NCBI GenBank assembly: GCA_020698575.1
Contig: CM036251.1
Span: 11,572,288 to 11,636,287, forward strand
Direction: 5' to 3'
From: Bostrychus sinensis
Taxonomy: Eukaryota > Chordata > Actinopteri > Gobiiformes > Eleotridae
DNA length: 64,000 nucleotides
In this document: piece after piece, positions 19,771-30,963 of the stretch
How the letters are laid out: each line of letters starts with the position of its first letter
Position numbering within the stretch: the stretch's first letter is position 1
The notes under the pieces: model-generated
The model's input: only the letters and a program-made list of their open reading frames with translations
The model's database searches: none
Told to the model about the DNA's origin: nothing
Made by a program: the position numbers and the translations under genes

Positions 19771-22320
19771 CATTACTATAGATTTCTCACTCAGTGCTTC
19801 GCTTCTGTATCAGATGTGGTCTGGATATGTGCAGTCTGAGAATTTCCTGAATTTCCTTTATGACCAGTAAAGTCTGTATTTAATGTAATGTAATCTAATT
19901 GAGCAAACATTACTTAAGCATGAATTTATTATGCTGGTGTTGCAACAGAACGCAGAAGTTATCGAAGCCGAAGATGGAGTAGAGGTTGGTTGTGGAGAGT
20001 TGGGGCCCTTCTTAAAGGAGCTAGCATTTGTCCAGGTGGGCAAAGGTTTGGCTTTGGGCCATGCTTGGTTCTCCTGAGTATTTTCACATTTTGTAAATTG
20101 TAGTATTTGTCCATTTGTCGTTCAATTTACTTTTCCGGAGCAGGAACAGTGCTACCTCACATCAAAGGCAATGGGACTTCTGTCCTTTGGATTTCAAAAA
20201 AGAGGACACTTGGACTGGGGCCAAAATCAAGACACAATTTTTACTTTGTATGTTGCAGCATTGCATTTTAACTTTCACTTTTGGACTGAGATAATGGACT
20301 TCTAAATCACCAGCACCTTTATCGGACAGACGTAGCCAGATTTGCATGTCCTGCGTTCTGCCTCAAATGGGTTCTGACCAGGACAGAAACATGGATTTTT
20401 TGTCTTGAGCAATGCATTCACGCAGACACAGTGTTAGTAAAACTGGTCAGGTCCAAATCAGAGTCTGGTCAAGTCCCAAAATATAATTTATCATGTTTAC
20501 TTTTAATTTTGTGTGCGCATTTTTTAAAAGAATGGAGTCATGTTAAACCAAACATTTTGTTGCATTATGCTGAGGCCAGGAAGTATCCTGTCTGTGATCA
20601 CATGCCCCAAGAAGGAAAAAAAAGGAAAATATATGTTTGTTTGGCTTTGGTTGCTGAGCTAGTGGTACAGTAGTTACTGCAGTAAGAATGAGAAAGTACA
20701 TCTTTAACTAAATTTAATTTAGTTCCTTAATTTAGCTTTTAACTCAGTTTGAGGATTGATTTAATTTTTCACTAAATGTTTTAATGATATTTTTTTACAT
20801 TTGTGTGTCTTCAATTGTTTTTTATTTGCCAAATGTCAAAGCAAAGCACTTTTGCAGATTGTGTTGTATTAAAAGTGCTCTATAAAGAAAGTTGCATTGT
20901 GTTGGAAATTGTAATTTATAAGAAGGCTACAGACAAACTCACTCCAGAGCAACTGCAGTGTTCAGGAAACTCGAATGCCTCTGGGATGCAGAGTGATTTT
21001 CTGATTGCAGTTCAAATAAACAAAATGCCATTTGTTTGAGTTGATCCACCAAGCTCTTTTATTTTTATTTTTAAGGATTTTAGAGCAGAATGGACACCAG
21101 TGATGGCTTTAATGTTGGAGGCAATATTTCTAAATGCATTTTTTTGGTTTGATGAGAACAAATTCATAATTGTGAGTAAATCTTATGTAACGAGCGGCCC
21201 AGTGAAGGCAGGGACTCCTGTTGCAGGGGAGAGAAAGAAGGGGAGGAGAAGGCAGGAGAGGACAGAGAGAGGGAGGGACAGTACAGAGGACAGCAGGGAG
21301 AGGGTGTAGCCTCACTTGTATGCAGACAAGGGGTGTAGCTTGTAAACTGGCCAGGATTGTACCCTATTCATTTTTAAAAGTAGCAAACAAAATGTGTAAG
21401 GATAAATTTGGAACTTCACAAATTGAATTTGGTAAAATTTTAGTCTCATAGATTAAAAGAATTAATTTAGATTTGTTACAAATATGTATTAAATATGCAT
21501 TTCAGTCATCAGACTGTCTACGGGCTGAGGTGTGGCAAAGCATTACCTGTGCATGTCTTTGTTGTTTGTGTGGTGTGATGTCTTACCTCCATCTTTCTTA
21601 TGCTCACAACCATGGGCTCTACCACTGCTACTAAACTGGTGGGGGTGGGGGGGTGGCTATAGTGAGGTGACCTCGCTCACCTCACTGGAAGCAGGCTGGC
21701 AAATGGTCATCTTTTTCAGCATCCTCTGATTTTCAGCATGTTGGGAATGGGGAACAATGTCTTTCAGATGTGTGTCTTCTCAGTCGATGCTTATTCTTTG
21801 CTTTCTTTGCATGATGGCAACAGCACAGTCCTTTTTGAGTTCTGAGGTGGCATCAGGTGCCAGCTTCAGCTTTGGCATCAATATTGAGTGGTTTGAGAAT
21901 GCCACACCAAGCAGGCAGTGGTCAGCAACAGTTTCATCCATGCCCTGCTTGCAGTCAGTTATGGTGAACATGACTTGAGCAGGGAAGTTGGTTTTCACAG
22001 TCTGGAGCGTAGTTAACCAGGTTCTGCTTGGATCTACAGATAGGTGAGGTTGGGACTGTTGAACTCGTTCTTTGGCGTTCAGGTCGAGGGGCATAGGTGG
22101 GCAGTGACCCTCAGGTTCATAGCAGGTGGTCTCAGGAGCCTGGCGTGGAGACGGAGTGCAGAAGGGTGAGTGGGGTGTGGTTTTGTGTGTGTGACAAGCA
22201 GTTTTTTTTGTGTAGCAGGCTTCTTTCTATGTGTTCCTTTACAACTGTGTATGGTAAATGTCCTCTCACTTTTTATTGCAGTTACAAATTAAGGATTTGG
22301 TACCGTGCATCCTGTTAAGC
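19771..22320. other. Unassigned stretch, probably decayed repeat
   Basis: No conserved protein is recognisable here. A purine-rich tract of about 90 bp lies at 21215-21305. A minus-strand open frame of 104 codons (21780-22094) has no motif I recognise; it is in the same orientation as the LTR-element leader to its right and might be a remnant of it. Confidence 0.3.
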
Positions 22321-23140
22321 TCTCTGGTCTCCTTATTTCCATCAGATCCCAGATTCCTTAAGGATCCGTGCCTACGTAGGATTTGCCTCAACTCCAAGAG
22401 ATGTCTCCCCTAAGTATTCGCTATTAGCTAGCCGCGAATAGGCAGGGTTTTACCGGTATGTTAGGTTCTCCCTAAATGCTGTCATAAAATCCGTAGGACC
22501 TTAATGTAATGTTAGGTTACCAATATTAATCCACCTAAATTCTGCCATAAAGCCCCCAGGACCACCATTGTCCATAAAGTGCCAGTAAGAGAATGCAATT
22601 TCACAATGACACAAAGACTTATTATGATTCAATAAAATGGACCTTTAGCTTTACACAGTCAACTATTTGTCTATGCATTCAAAAAATATACTATATCTAA
22701 ATTAAGGAGCCTAATTTCTTTTCTCACCAAAATGCAAGTTTGAGTTCGTTGGAATCCCGAAGCGACGGTCCAGGATTAACGGAGACAGTCCTCCTTCCTC
22801 AGTGTAATCTAGGAGACAGGATTTCTTTTGCCAGTGCTTGGTGATCAGGCCACTGCTGATCCTGGACGATCAAACTTGGGATCCCACTTCTGACACCAGG
22901 TTTGTCATGGAAATTTTAGTAGGTTGTATAATTGTGTGAGAAAGAAATAATGGGTCTTGAGTCAAACAGTTGTCTTTGTGGCACTTATTCTTTTGCAAAG
23001 AAGACAAGAGTGTAGGTCAAAAAAGCTGAGTGGGGCAGTCCCACGCTGGAGTTTTATACAGACCAATGCCAAGGTCATGAAGCATCAGCACTGGAAAATA
23101 TGAAACAATGACAGATGGAAAATAACTGCACAGTATTGTA
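22320..23140 (-). mobile_element. LTR-retroelement 5' end: leader, tRNA-Leu-type PBS and LTR
   Basis: On the minus strand, TGGTGTCAGAAGTGGGAT (22898 downward) is complementary to the 3' end of a tRNA-Leu, as in the primer-binding sites of many fish LTR elements. Next to it, on the higher-coordinate side, a probable LTR ends in TGACA near 22903 and extends to about 23140; its outer border is uncertain. The sequence below 22880 resembles a long untranslated leader. No gag or pol motif is seen. It is an old, incomplete copy. Confidence 0.5.
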
Positions 23141-23189
23141 TTTTCCGCACTATAGACTTCGACAGACCACCTGACCAACACGCTTTGTA

Positions 23190-24665
23190 TTGTGGGTAGG
23201 CGTGGCAATTACACCAAAACAAACCCACGCACCGAGCGCTAGCAATCCAACGCCGGTAACCGTTACACTCGAAATAGGACATCAATGGAAAAAATATATA
23301 ATTATGAACAAAGCGAAGGAGAACATAGCGGGCCCGTACAGGGAAAAACTGAACGAAAAGGCAAAGGCACGATACACGGAAAAAGTAAAAGAATTGAAAG
23401 GGCTAGACCCTTATGAACACAAGGAATAGACCACAGATGTTAGCATACTACCTAACTTTCACCACACACACATTTATAATTACATGATTTTAATTAATTA
23501 AATTTTAGCAACTTCAGATCTCTGGAGCAGGCACAGGTCCAGTTTACAGATGGATGGGTGCATGACCTGGAAATGTTCAAAGTGGACCAGAAAACAGTTG
23601 TGCGGACGAAGGTATGGTTAATGTCCATTCTCTACACACCTTTCTGTCAGCATCAGCAAACACTAAGAAAAACTCCACACAGAACTACGTTTTTGTTAAA
23701 GTAAAACGTATGCATGATGTCAAGTATTATTACTGCAGATTTTACTTGTTTTACATATTTTCCAGTCAAACGCTGCTATTGTTAGCAGTCTGGCTAGTGT
23801 AGTACAAAATATGTCTCATAGAAAATGTACTACAGTTAAATCACTGCTCTATTACTGTTACTGTAAAAAGCTGTGTTTGTTTCCTCTAAAACCTGATTCT
23901 CTGCATTTAATGTTTTAGGTGAATCACTCCATGCGCCTCAGCCAAAAGCCTCTTCTGCCATGGGTGATTTTAAAATTCAGTGGAGAAGTGGAGAGTGCTC
24001 ATTGCACATGTATGGCTGGTGTGGCTGAGAAGTTTGTGCATGTTGCAGCCCTCCTGTATAAAATTGACACTGCAGTACGTTTGCTTGGGAATGTGACACC
24101 AACAGATGTTCAAGCCTACTGGACAATGCCCTCTAATGTGAGCAAAGTGCGAGGAGTGCCAGGCCACATAATCGACTACACCACCAGCACAGCCAGGAAA
24201 AGGGCACTTGACCAGTCCATCAGTGAGGGACACAGTGAGAGCACACCACCCAGCATACGGACCTGCACAGGCGGCAGGTCAATACAACAGCGCACACTTG
24301 CAGACTTGAAGCCTCTCACAGATCTCATGCATGCTCACAGGTCTGGACTCTGTTCTGTCATGGAGGAATTCTGCCACCTTTACGCAGACCCTGTACAGCT
24401 GTGTATTCTTCCCAAGTCCCTTCTGCGCCTTCGCGACCCACGGATGGATGGCTGTGATTTGTTGGTCCTACAACAAAGTGAGGGCTTAAAACACTGTGTT
24501 GCAGTGTCAAACACAGAGGCAGATGCACTGGAAAAGAAAACCAGGCAGCAGCATAAATCTGAATTTTGGCACACTGCACGAGCAGGAAGAATAACTGCCT
24601 CAAACATGCATGCTGTTGTCTCCACCTCTATTTCCAAACCAGCTTTATCCACTGTGAAGAAGGTT
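23190..24665 (+). pseudogene. YqaJ/SWIM-type accessory protein of an ISL2EU-like transposon
   Basis: This is a broken, apparently spliced gene. Exon 1 (23190 to about 23500) encodes a basic helix-rich leader and the block GLDPYEHKE, followed by an in-frame TAG where related proteins carry Trp, then sense continues (TTDVSILPNF). A middle exon (about 23508-23611) ends at a GT donor. The third block (23919-24665) has a SWIM-like AHCTCMAG...HVAALLYKI zinc motif and then the start of a YqaJ nuclease domain (TARAGRITASNMHAV), where it stops before the catalytic core. ISL2EU elements are known to carry a YqaJ-type gene beside the DDE transposase, and transposase sequence lies 0.6 kb downstream on the other strand. 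The family name is inferred from motifs. Confidence 0.65.
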
Positions 24666-24731
24666 TGCTACCCACAAAAACATCGACAGACAACTTTATT
24701 CCTGGACTTAATTCTGGTTTAGAACCATTTA

Positions 24732-24932
24732 AGTCCTGGTATAGTTGATACTGCATTCTGTTTGGTAATGGATATGTTTGGTTCAGATCTAGGCTGATTT
24801 GGTCCAGCTTTTTTCAGTTTTAGACCAGTTTGAGTCCTGGTTCAGACTATTTTAGCCCTGTTTGAGACTCATTTTAGTCCTGGTATAGTTGATATTGCAT
24901 TTTGTTCAGTAATGGATACGTTTGGTTCTGAT
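24732..24932 (+). repeat. Imperfect direct repeat, unit about 145 bp
   Basis: The block TCCTGGTATAGTTGATACTG, with GTAATGGATATGTTTGGTTC further on, occurs at 24732-24785 and again, with a few changes, at about 24877-24930. It lies between the YqaJ-like and DDE-transposase remnants. Confidence 0.65.
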
Positions 24933-25301
24933 ATAGGGTACTTTTTTGTAAGCTCAGTTTCAGAACCCCATTTCTTTTCCCTTTTTTAGCACTTTGTTTG
25001 GTATTTTACACAATTTCTTTTGCACAGTTTCAACTTTAGTTATGTATTTGATCATTTATTTATTTTATTTAAGTGATGGTATTTATCATTTATGTACTGT
25101 AATTGTTACATTTGTAACATTTTCTTTTCATTTTGCCTTTGCACCTTTTACAAATAAAGAGTCAATTATTTTCATTCTTTGTGTATTTTATTTGCAGTTA
25201 AGGGTAAACAGCACTGAAATATTTAACAGCAAAACCATATAAAAAATAAATAAAATATAAACATAGATTAAGAGTTAATAAGTATCAGGTTGAATCTAAA
25301 A

Positions 25302-25690
25302 TTATTGCTTCAAAACAACACTTTGGCACATATTAGTGAGAGCACACGAAACAGTCACTATCTTGTCTAACAAAGTCATGTTTTCACCTTCACATGGCAC
25401 CACTAAACCTAAACGTATTGTGTCATTTAATATGGTGTACTTGGAGCGCATACACCCAATTACTCGCTTTACATGGATCCGGACGTGGGCTATCTTCCTT
25501 GTCTCCTCTACATCTTTTGCTTCGAGTTGGCTACAGCCCGGGGTGAATGCAGGGATTTTCAATGTGGCACCCACTAGGGCAATGGTTTCCTTAATATCAA
25601 ATCCACGATCTGCCAGCACTATGTCTCCAGGTGAGAGCTTCTGAAGAAAGTTCTCAGTAATGTGTTTGTCACTGCAAATGCATGATTTCC
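25302..25690 (-). pseudogene. DDE_Tnp_4-type transposase fragment (ISL2EU-like)
   Basis: The minus strand encodes [13 protein letters not shown], then [12 protein letters not shown], and [20 protein letters not shown] with YTIL. This is the C-terminal part of the DDE transposase shared by ISL2EU/Harbinger-like elements: the Asp in ADRGF and the Glu/Lys helix RIHVxRVIG are hallmark positions. Note Lys where most relatives have Glu in RIHVERVIG, which would remove a catalytic acid. The 5' coding part, including any THAP domain, is missing. It converges with the YqaJ-like gene. Confidence 0.68.
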
Positions 25691-26035
25691 TCGCGCTTCA
25701 GGAAACATAACCTGCACTTCTGCTGTTGTCCATTATCCTCTAGATTGATCTGCCTTGCTTCCACCTCAGTCATAGGCGCAGTCATGTTTGGTGCTAAAAA
25801 AGAAAAAAAAGTATTTTTGTATGTCAGTTTCAAATGAAAACTAGCAGAAAAACAAACTGCCATGATGGCAAAACATTTTACAATAGTCATAGACAGAAAA
25901 ATTTGACAGTGACAAACACATAGCTGAGAACTGTGGCTTTCTTCACATTTGATACTAAGAAAAGCACTGCCCTAGAGGGTGCCACACTAAAACTCTCTTC
26001 ATTCATCCGGGGCCACAGCCGACTAGAAGCATGGT

Positions 26036-26335
26036 GTGGAGTGGCAGTGGCTTAGTAGGTACAGATGTTCCACACTAATTGAAAGGATAGCAGTTTAATT
26101 TCCGCTACCGGTAATGCATACTGCTGTTGTGTCCTTGGGCAAGACACTTCACCAACCTAGCCTGTATGAATATGTCAGTGTGATTGTGTGATTGGTGGTG
26201 GTCGGAGAGGCCGTAGGCACAAAAAAGCAGTCACATTTCCGTCACTAAGTGAGACTGTGGAGTGAATGAATAATGCACCAAATTGTAAAGCGACTTTGAG
26301 TGTCTAGAAAAGCTCTATATGCATTGTTAATATAT
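26036..26335 (+). repeat. tRNA-derived SINE (V-SINE-like)
   Basis: The head contains GTGGCTTAGTAGGTACAG (A-box-like) and AGCAGTTTAATTTCC (B-box-like). The body has CCTTGGGCAAGACACTTCAC, widespread in fish SINEs. The tail has TGTAAAGCGACTTTGAGTGT then CTATATGCATTG, similar to L2-type LINE tails. Pieces of the same family occur at 12722, 35261, 37715 and 39886. Confidence 0.7.
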
Positions 26336-26339
26336 TATT

Positions 26340-26904
26340 AATGGTTAGGTAAAGTAACAAACACATATGTATGACTATATGTATGACTTTAAGTAGGAAT
26401 AACAGAACAAATCAGAGCCAATAATGTCCCCCCGAGCAGCAGCTACTGTTCCTCGGTGTTTACAGCTGTGTGTCTGTGTCACATGGAGCAGAGAACCATC
26501 TTTGTTACTGCAGAGGTACGGGGGCCATGTGTTTTCAGCCACCGCCATGCGCCCGGCTCTCATAGAAAACAATAGGGGTGTATTTTTATTTTTTGAGGCG
26601 CGTCTGCGCGTCCGGTATATCTTGGGCCCCAAACACACTGGCTGTGTTGGGCGCAGCAGCGAGTGTACTAGCGTCACAGCTGCAGTCGCCACAACACGAG
26701 GTTGTACACACTGGCTGCAGGAACAGCTCACTGTTGGCAGCTCCTTCTCTACAGAAAAGCTATTAAGAAATCAACATCAACAGCCACATATAACAGACCT
26801 ATGGTGTATCTATCTGGCCTATCTCTGTAGACTGGACATTCCAAATGCAAGACTTACAGTACAAGTGAAAGTTCTCGTTCACGGTCCATCAGAGCCAGAA
26901 ATCC
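26340..26904. other. Upstream region of locus B, no gene seen
   Basis: A plus-strand frame of 174 codons is open at 26424-26948, but it has no recognisable motif and runs into the conserved P450 promoter block. The segment 26400-26760 is GC-richer than its surroundings and may be an unclassified repeat. Confidence 0.35.
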
Positions 26905-27007
26905 AAAGTCCACAATCAATAGAGCCGGGGCTAAATAACCTCAGATGAACTAATGTGACTCTGACTCTGCTCCTTCTTCACATTCCCCTTTTCTCTCTGG
27001 TTTCACC
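26905..27007 (+). promoter_or_regulatory. Proximal promoter block of locus B with CAAAGTCCA
   Basis: This is the best preserved version of the block shared by the three P450 loci. It contains CCAAAGTCCACAATCAAT followed by GGGGCTAAATAACC and a pyrimidine-rich leader up to the ATG at 27008. CAAAGTCCA matches the HNF4-specific motif, and TAAATAA may act as a TATA-like element. Function is inferred. Confidence 0.45.
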
Positions 27008-28836
27008 ATGTTGGCGTCTCTGGTGCTGTTATGGATCTGTCTTTGCTTCTTCGTGATTCAGTTCAAGTCTCGGAGGCCCAAAAACTTCCCTCCTGGACCC
27101 ACTGCTCTGCCGCTGTTGGGGAACGTACTGAATTTAAGCCTGGGGAACCCTCTGAAATACCTTGAAACGGTTTGCAACACAACAGCTCATTTTATTCATT
27201 CATGAGTGCAATGTTTTTCATGCTTTGTTGTAGTTTTGGCCAATGGTTGATCTCACTTTATTTTCTCTGCCAACAGCTTACATAATCACAACAAGCATTC
27301 TTGTTGACTAAATTACACCAAAATTTTGCAATTAATTTTATCTCTCTTGTTTATTTTAAGATTAAGTGTGTTTCTGTTTTATGGATAAAAACACAAATCA
27401 AAGAAACATGTAACTTATTTACATAATTTAGATGTTAAAAATGTGTAATCCAACCAGGAGTCATTGAGTGTAATTTTTTGCCAGTTCCAAGCCTGGATAA
27501 ATTGAGAAAACTGTTTCAGAAAGGGCATCTGTTGTAAAAATCAATGCAAAATCAAACTGTAAATCACTGCACACTCTAACATTTGACATAGACAATGAAA
27601 TATCTCTAGGTCTAACAGAGGTGGTCTTGTCTTGGAATTGCCATTCAGCAAAGTCACTATTAGGTGCAGACAAAACAGTTAACAGTTCAACAGTTAACTT
27701 TCCATTATTAACAATTTAATGGCTTAAATAGTGTATTTTACTTGATTTTAGTAAGCTAGTAACAGAGGTTTTATTGATTAAAAGAAACTAATGTATGTTG
27801 TGAATAAATAGCCCAAGTGACAAGGATTTACTGACAGTGTAACTAACCATGGCCACAAATTCTCTTGTCTTTTTTCCTTCAGTTGAGGAGGATGTATGGA
27901 AACGTACTACAGTGTGTACATCGGACACAGACCTGCTGTGGTGCTGAGTGGGTCACAGGCTCTGAAGGAGGCTCTGGTTAACAAAGCTGTGGACTTCGCT
28001 GGACGACCTCAAGACATGTTTGTTAATGAGACTACAGAAAGAAGAGGTAACCAGACACTTTTGTAATTGTATTTTGGATGGCTACAGTACTGGAGTTGAA
28101 ACTTATGTGCAAACTTATAAAAAAAAGGTTTTAAAAAACACAAACCTAAATGATTGCATCTTTAGCTCTGTTAATAATATTTGCATTATGTGTAGGTGTA
28201 ATTATGGCTGATTATGGTCGAACCTGGAAGGAGCACCATCGCTTTTCTTTGATGACCATGAGAAACTTTTGTTTGGGCAAACAGTCGATGGAGGAGAGGA
28301 TTCTGGGAGAGCTACAATATACCATTAATAATCTGGAGAAAAACACAGGTAAGTGGATGCAGAGTCTTTGTACTGAGTTCAGTACCAAAGTCCCCATGCG
28401 GGGGGCTGGGGGAAGGGCATCCTGTTCAGATGAAAACAACACACACTAGGAAGCTGCAATCCTAACATGTAGCAAACCAAAATGAAGGAAAAAAGCTTAG
28501 CTAAAAGGCTCTACCAAACATTGCCATCCAAACAAAACCATATTCAAACTTCCCGCAAGCTTATAGACATTTATTAAAATATGCAAAAGCTGAATATGCA
28601 CAATTTTGTGTATATATGTACTGCTCCTACTTTACTTTAGCTAGCCATGCAAGCAATCTGCCATTGTCAAAGCACTGGCTCTGCTGATTACAAAGATGTC
28701 TGTAGCATTATAGTGCAAATAAAACTCAGCATGCTAGCAGCCAAATAAATAATTTATTATTATTGGTATTATAATTATTAGTATTAGTTATTTAGAAATT
28801 TAAAAAATGGCCTGGATTTAATTGGTTTAAAACTTA

Positions 28837-30445
28837 CAGTGGGGCAAAAAAGTATTTAGTCAGCCACCAATTGTGCAAGTTCTCCCACTTTAAAAGATAA
28901 GAGAGGCCTGTAATTTTCATCATAGGTATACCTCAACTATGAGAGACAAAATGAGAAAAAAAAAAAAAATGCAGAAAATCACATTGTCTGATTTTTAAAG
29001 AATTTATTTGCAAATTATGGTGGAAAATAAGTATTTGGTCAATAACAAAAGTTCATCTCAATACTTTGTTATATACCCTTTGTTGGCAATGACAGAGGTC
29101 AAATGTTTTCTGTAAGTCTTCACAAGGTTTTCACAAACTGTTGCTGGTATTTTGGCCCATTCCTCCATGCAGATCTCCTCTAGAGCAGTGATGTTTTGGG
29201 GCTGTCGCTGGGCAACACGGACTTTCAACTCCCTCCAAAGATTTTCTATGGGGTTGAGATCTGGAGACTGGCTAGGCCACTCCAGGACCTTGAAATGCTT
29301 CTTACGAAGCCACTCCTTCGTTACCCGGGCAGTGTGTTTGGGATCATTGTCATGCTGAAAGACCCAGCCACGTTTCATCTTCAATGTCCTTGCTGATGGA
29401 AGGATGTTTTCACTCAAAATCTGACGATACATGGCCCCATTCATTCTTTCCTTTACACGGATCAGTCGTCCTGGTCCCTTTGCTGAAAAACAGCCCCAAA
29501 GCATGATGTTCCCACCCCCATGCTTTACAGTAGGTATGGTGTTCTTTGGATGCAACTCAGCATTCTTTCTCCTCCAAACACGACGAGTAGAGTTTTTACC
29601 AAAAAGTTCTATTTTGATTTCATCTGACCATATGACATTCTCCCAATCCTCTTCTGGATCATCCAAATGCTCTCTAGCAAACTTCAGAAGGGCCTGCACA
29701 TGTACTGGCTTTAGCAGGGGACACGTCTGGCACTGCAGGATTTGAGTCCCTGGTGGCGTAGTGTGTTACTGATGGTAGCCTTTGTTACTTTGGTCCCAGC
29801 TCTCTGCAGATCATTCACTAGGTCCCCCGTGTGGTTCTGGGATTTTTGCTCACCGTTCTTGTGATCATTTTGACCCCACGGGGTGAGATCTTGCGGGGAG
29901 CCCCAGATCGAGGGAGATTATCAGTGGTCTTGTATGTCTTCCATTTCCTAATAATTGCTCCCACAGTTGATTTCTTCACACCAAACTGCTTACCTATTGC
30001 AGATTCAGTCTTCCCAGCCTGGTGCAGGTCTACAATTTTGTTTCTGGTGTCCTTTGACAGCTCTTTGGTCTTGGCCATAGTGGAGTTTGGAGTGGGACTG
30101 TTTGAGGTTGTGGACAGATGTCTTTTATATAGATAACCAGTTCAAACAGGTGCCATTATTACAGGTAACGAGTGGAGGACAGAGGAGCCTCTTACAGAAG
30201 AAGTTACAGGTCTGTGAGAGACAGAAATCTTGCTTGTTTGTAGATGACCAAATACTTATTTTCCACCATAATTTGCAAATAAATTCTTTAAAAATCAGAC
30301 AATGTGATTTTCTGGATTTTTTTTTCTCATTTTGTCTCTCATAGTTGAGGTATACCTAGTGATGAAAATTAAAGGCCTTTCTCATCTTTTTAAGTGGGAG
30401 AACTTGCACGATTGGTGGCTGACTAAATACTTTTTTGCCCCACTG
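28837..30445 (-). mobile_element. Tc1-like DNA transposon with long inverted repeats
   Basis: This 1609-bp element starts CAGTGGGGCAAAAAAGTATT at 28837 and ends with the inverted copy at 30445; TA dinucleotides flank both sides (28835-28836 and 30446-30447). The inverted repeats are about 200 bp and imperfect. Inside each, AAATAAGTATTTGGTCA recalls the outer end, the IR/DR layout known from Tc1-like elements of fish. It sits in intron 3 of P450 locus B. Confidence 0.92.
29058..30078 (-). pseudogene. Tc1-like transposase, two frameshifts
   Basis: The N-terminal paired-like helix-turn-helix region starts [20 protein letters not shown] and includes [15 protein letters not shown]. The catalytic domain carries [13 protein letters not shown] (first Asp), [13 protein letters not shown] (second Asp) and [11 protein letters not shown] (Glu), the DD34E pattern. 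About 29818 a missing G shifts the frame (GGGGGACCTAG), and near 29705 further losses shift it again, so the protein cannot be made as one chain. The catalytic half (29058-29699) is open. Relatives are usually about 340 residues. Confidence 0.88.
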
Positions 30446-30963
30446 TATATATAAAACTGCCCAGGTTCACTTTTTTAGGATCTACTTTGTCACATTTACC
30501 CATGATATTTTACTTTACTAATTCCTAAGTAAATTAGGCTCTAATTCTATTATTCATATACGTTTTCTTTAAATAAGGCCTTTTTTTTTGGCAGAGATAT
30601 AAATTTCAGTTTTTTACTGTTTTCCAGATTAATTATCTCTGAGACAGTAACACATATCTTGAACTTCTGTACTCTCACAGGTCTCAGCTTTCTTTTGAGG
30701 CCAAGATGATACATAGGCAAGGCAAGGCAAGGCAAGTTTATTTGTATAGCACAATTCATACACAGAGCAATTCAAAGTGCTTTACAGAAAATAAAAGGCA
30801 AATTTAAAAGTACAAAACACAATTAAAACAATAAAATCAAATTTAAAGAGTATAATTAAGAATCAATTTAAAATTAAATTAAAAGAGAAGAGTGCAGATA
30901 AAACACTTTCAGTTGGCATATGCACAGTTAAAAAGAACAGACTTGAACTGGACTTGAACATTG

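Noticed and set aside
21780..22094. 104-codon minus-strand frame
   Set aside because: No motif recognised; could be part of a decayed LTR element but not enough to call a gene.
24732..24932. CRISPR-like or satellite array
   Set aside because: Only two diverged units with a long period; not an array.
26424..26948. 174-codon frame upstream of P450 locus B
   Set aside because: No recognisable domain and it overlaps the conserved P450 promoter block; more likely chance opening in a GC-richer repeat.
30716..30735. GGCAA microsatellite as an independent tandem repeat
   Set aside because: It is the 3' tail of the L2 element; a shorter version ends the other L2 copy at 7182.
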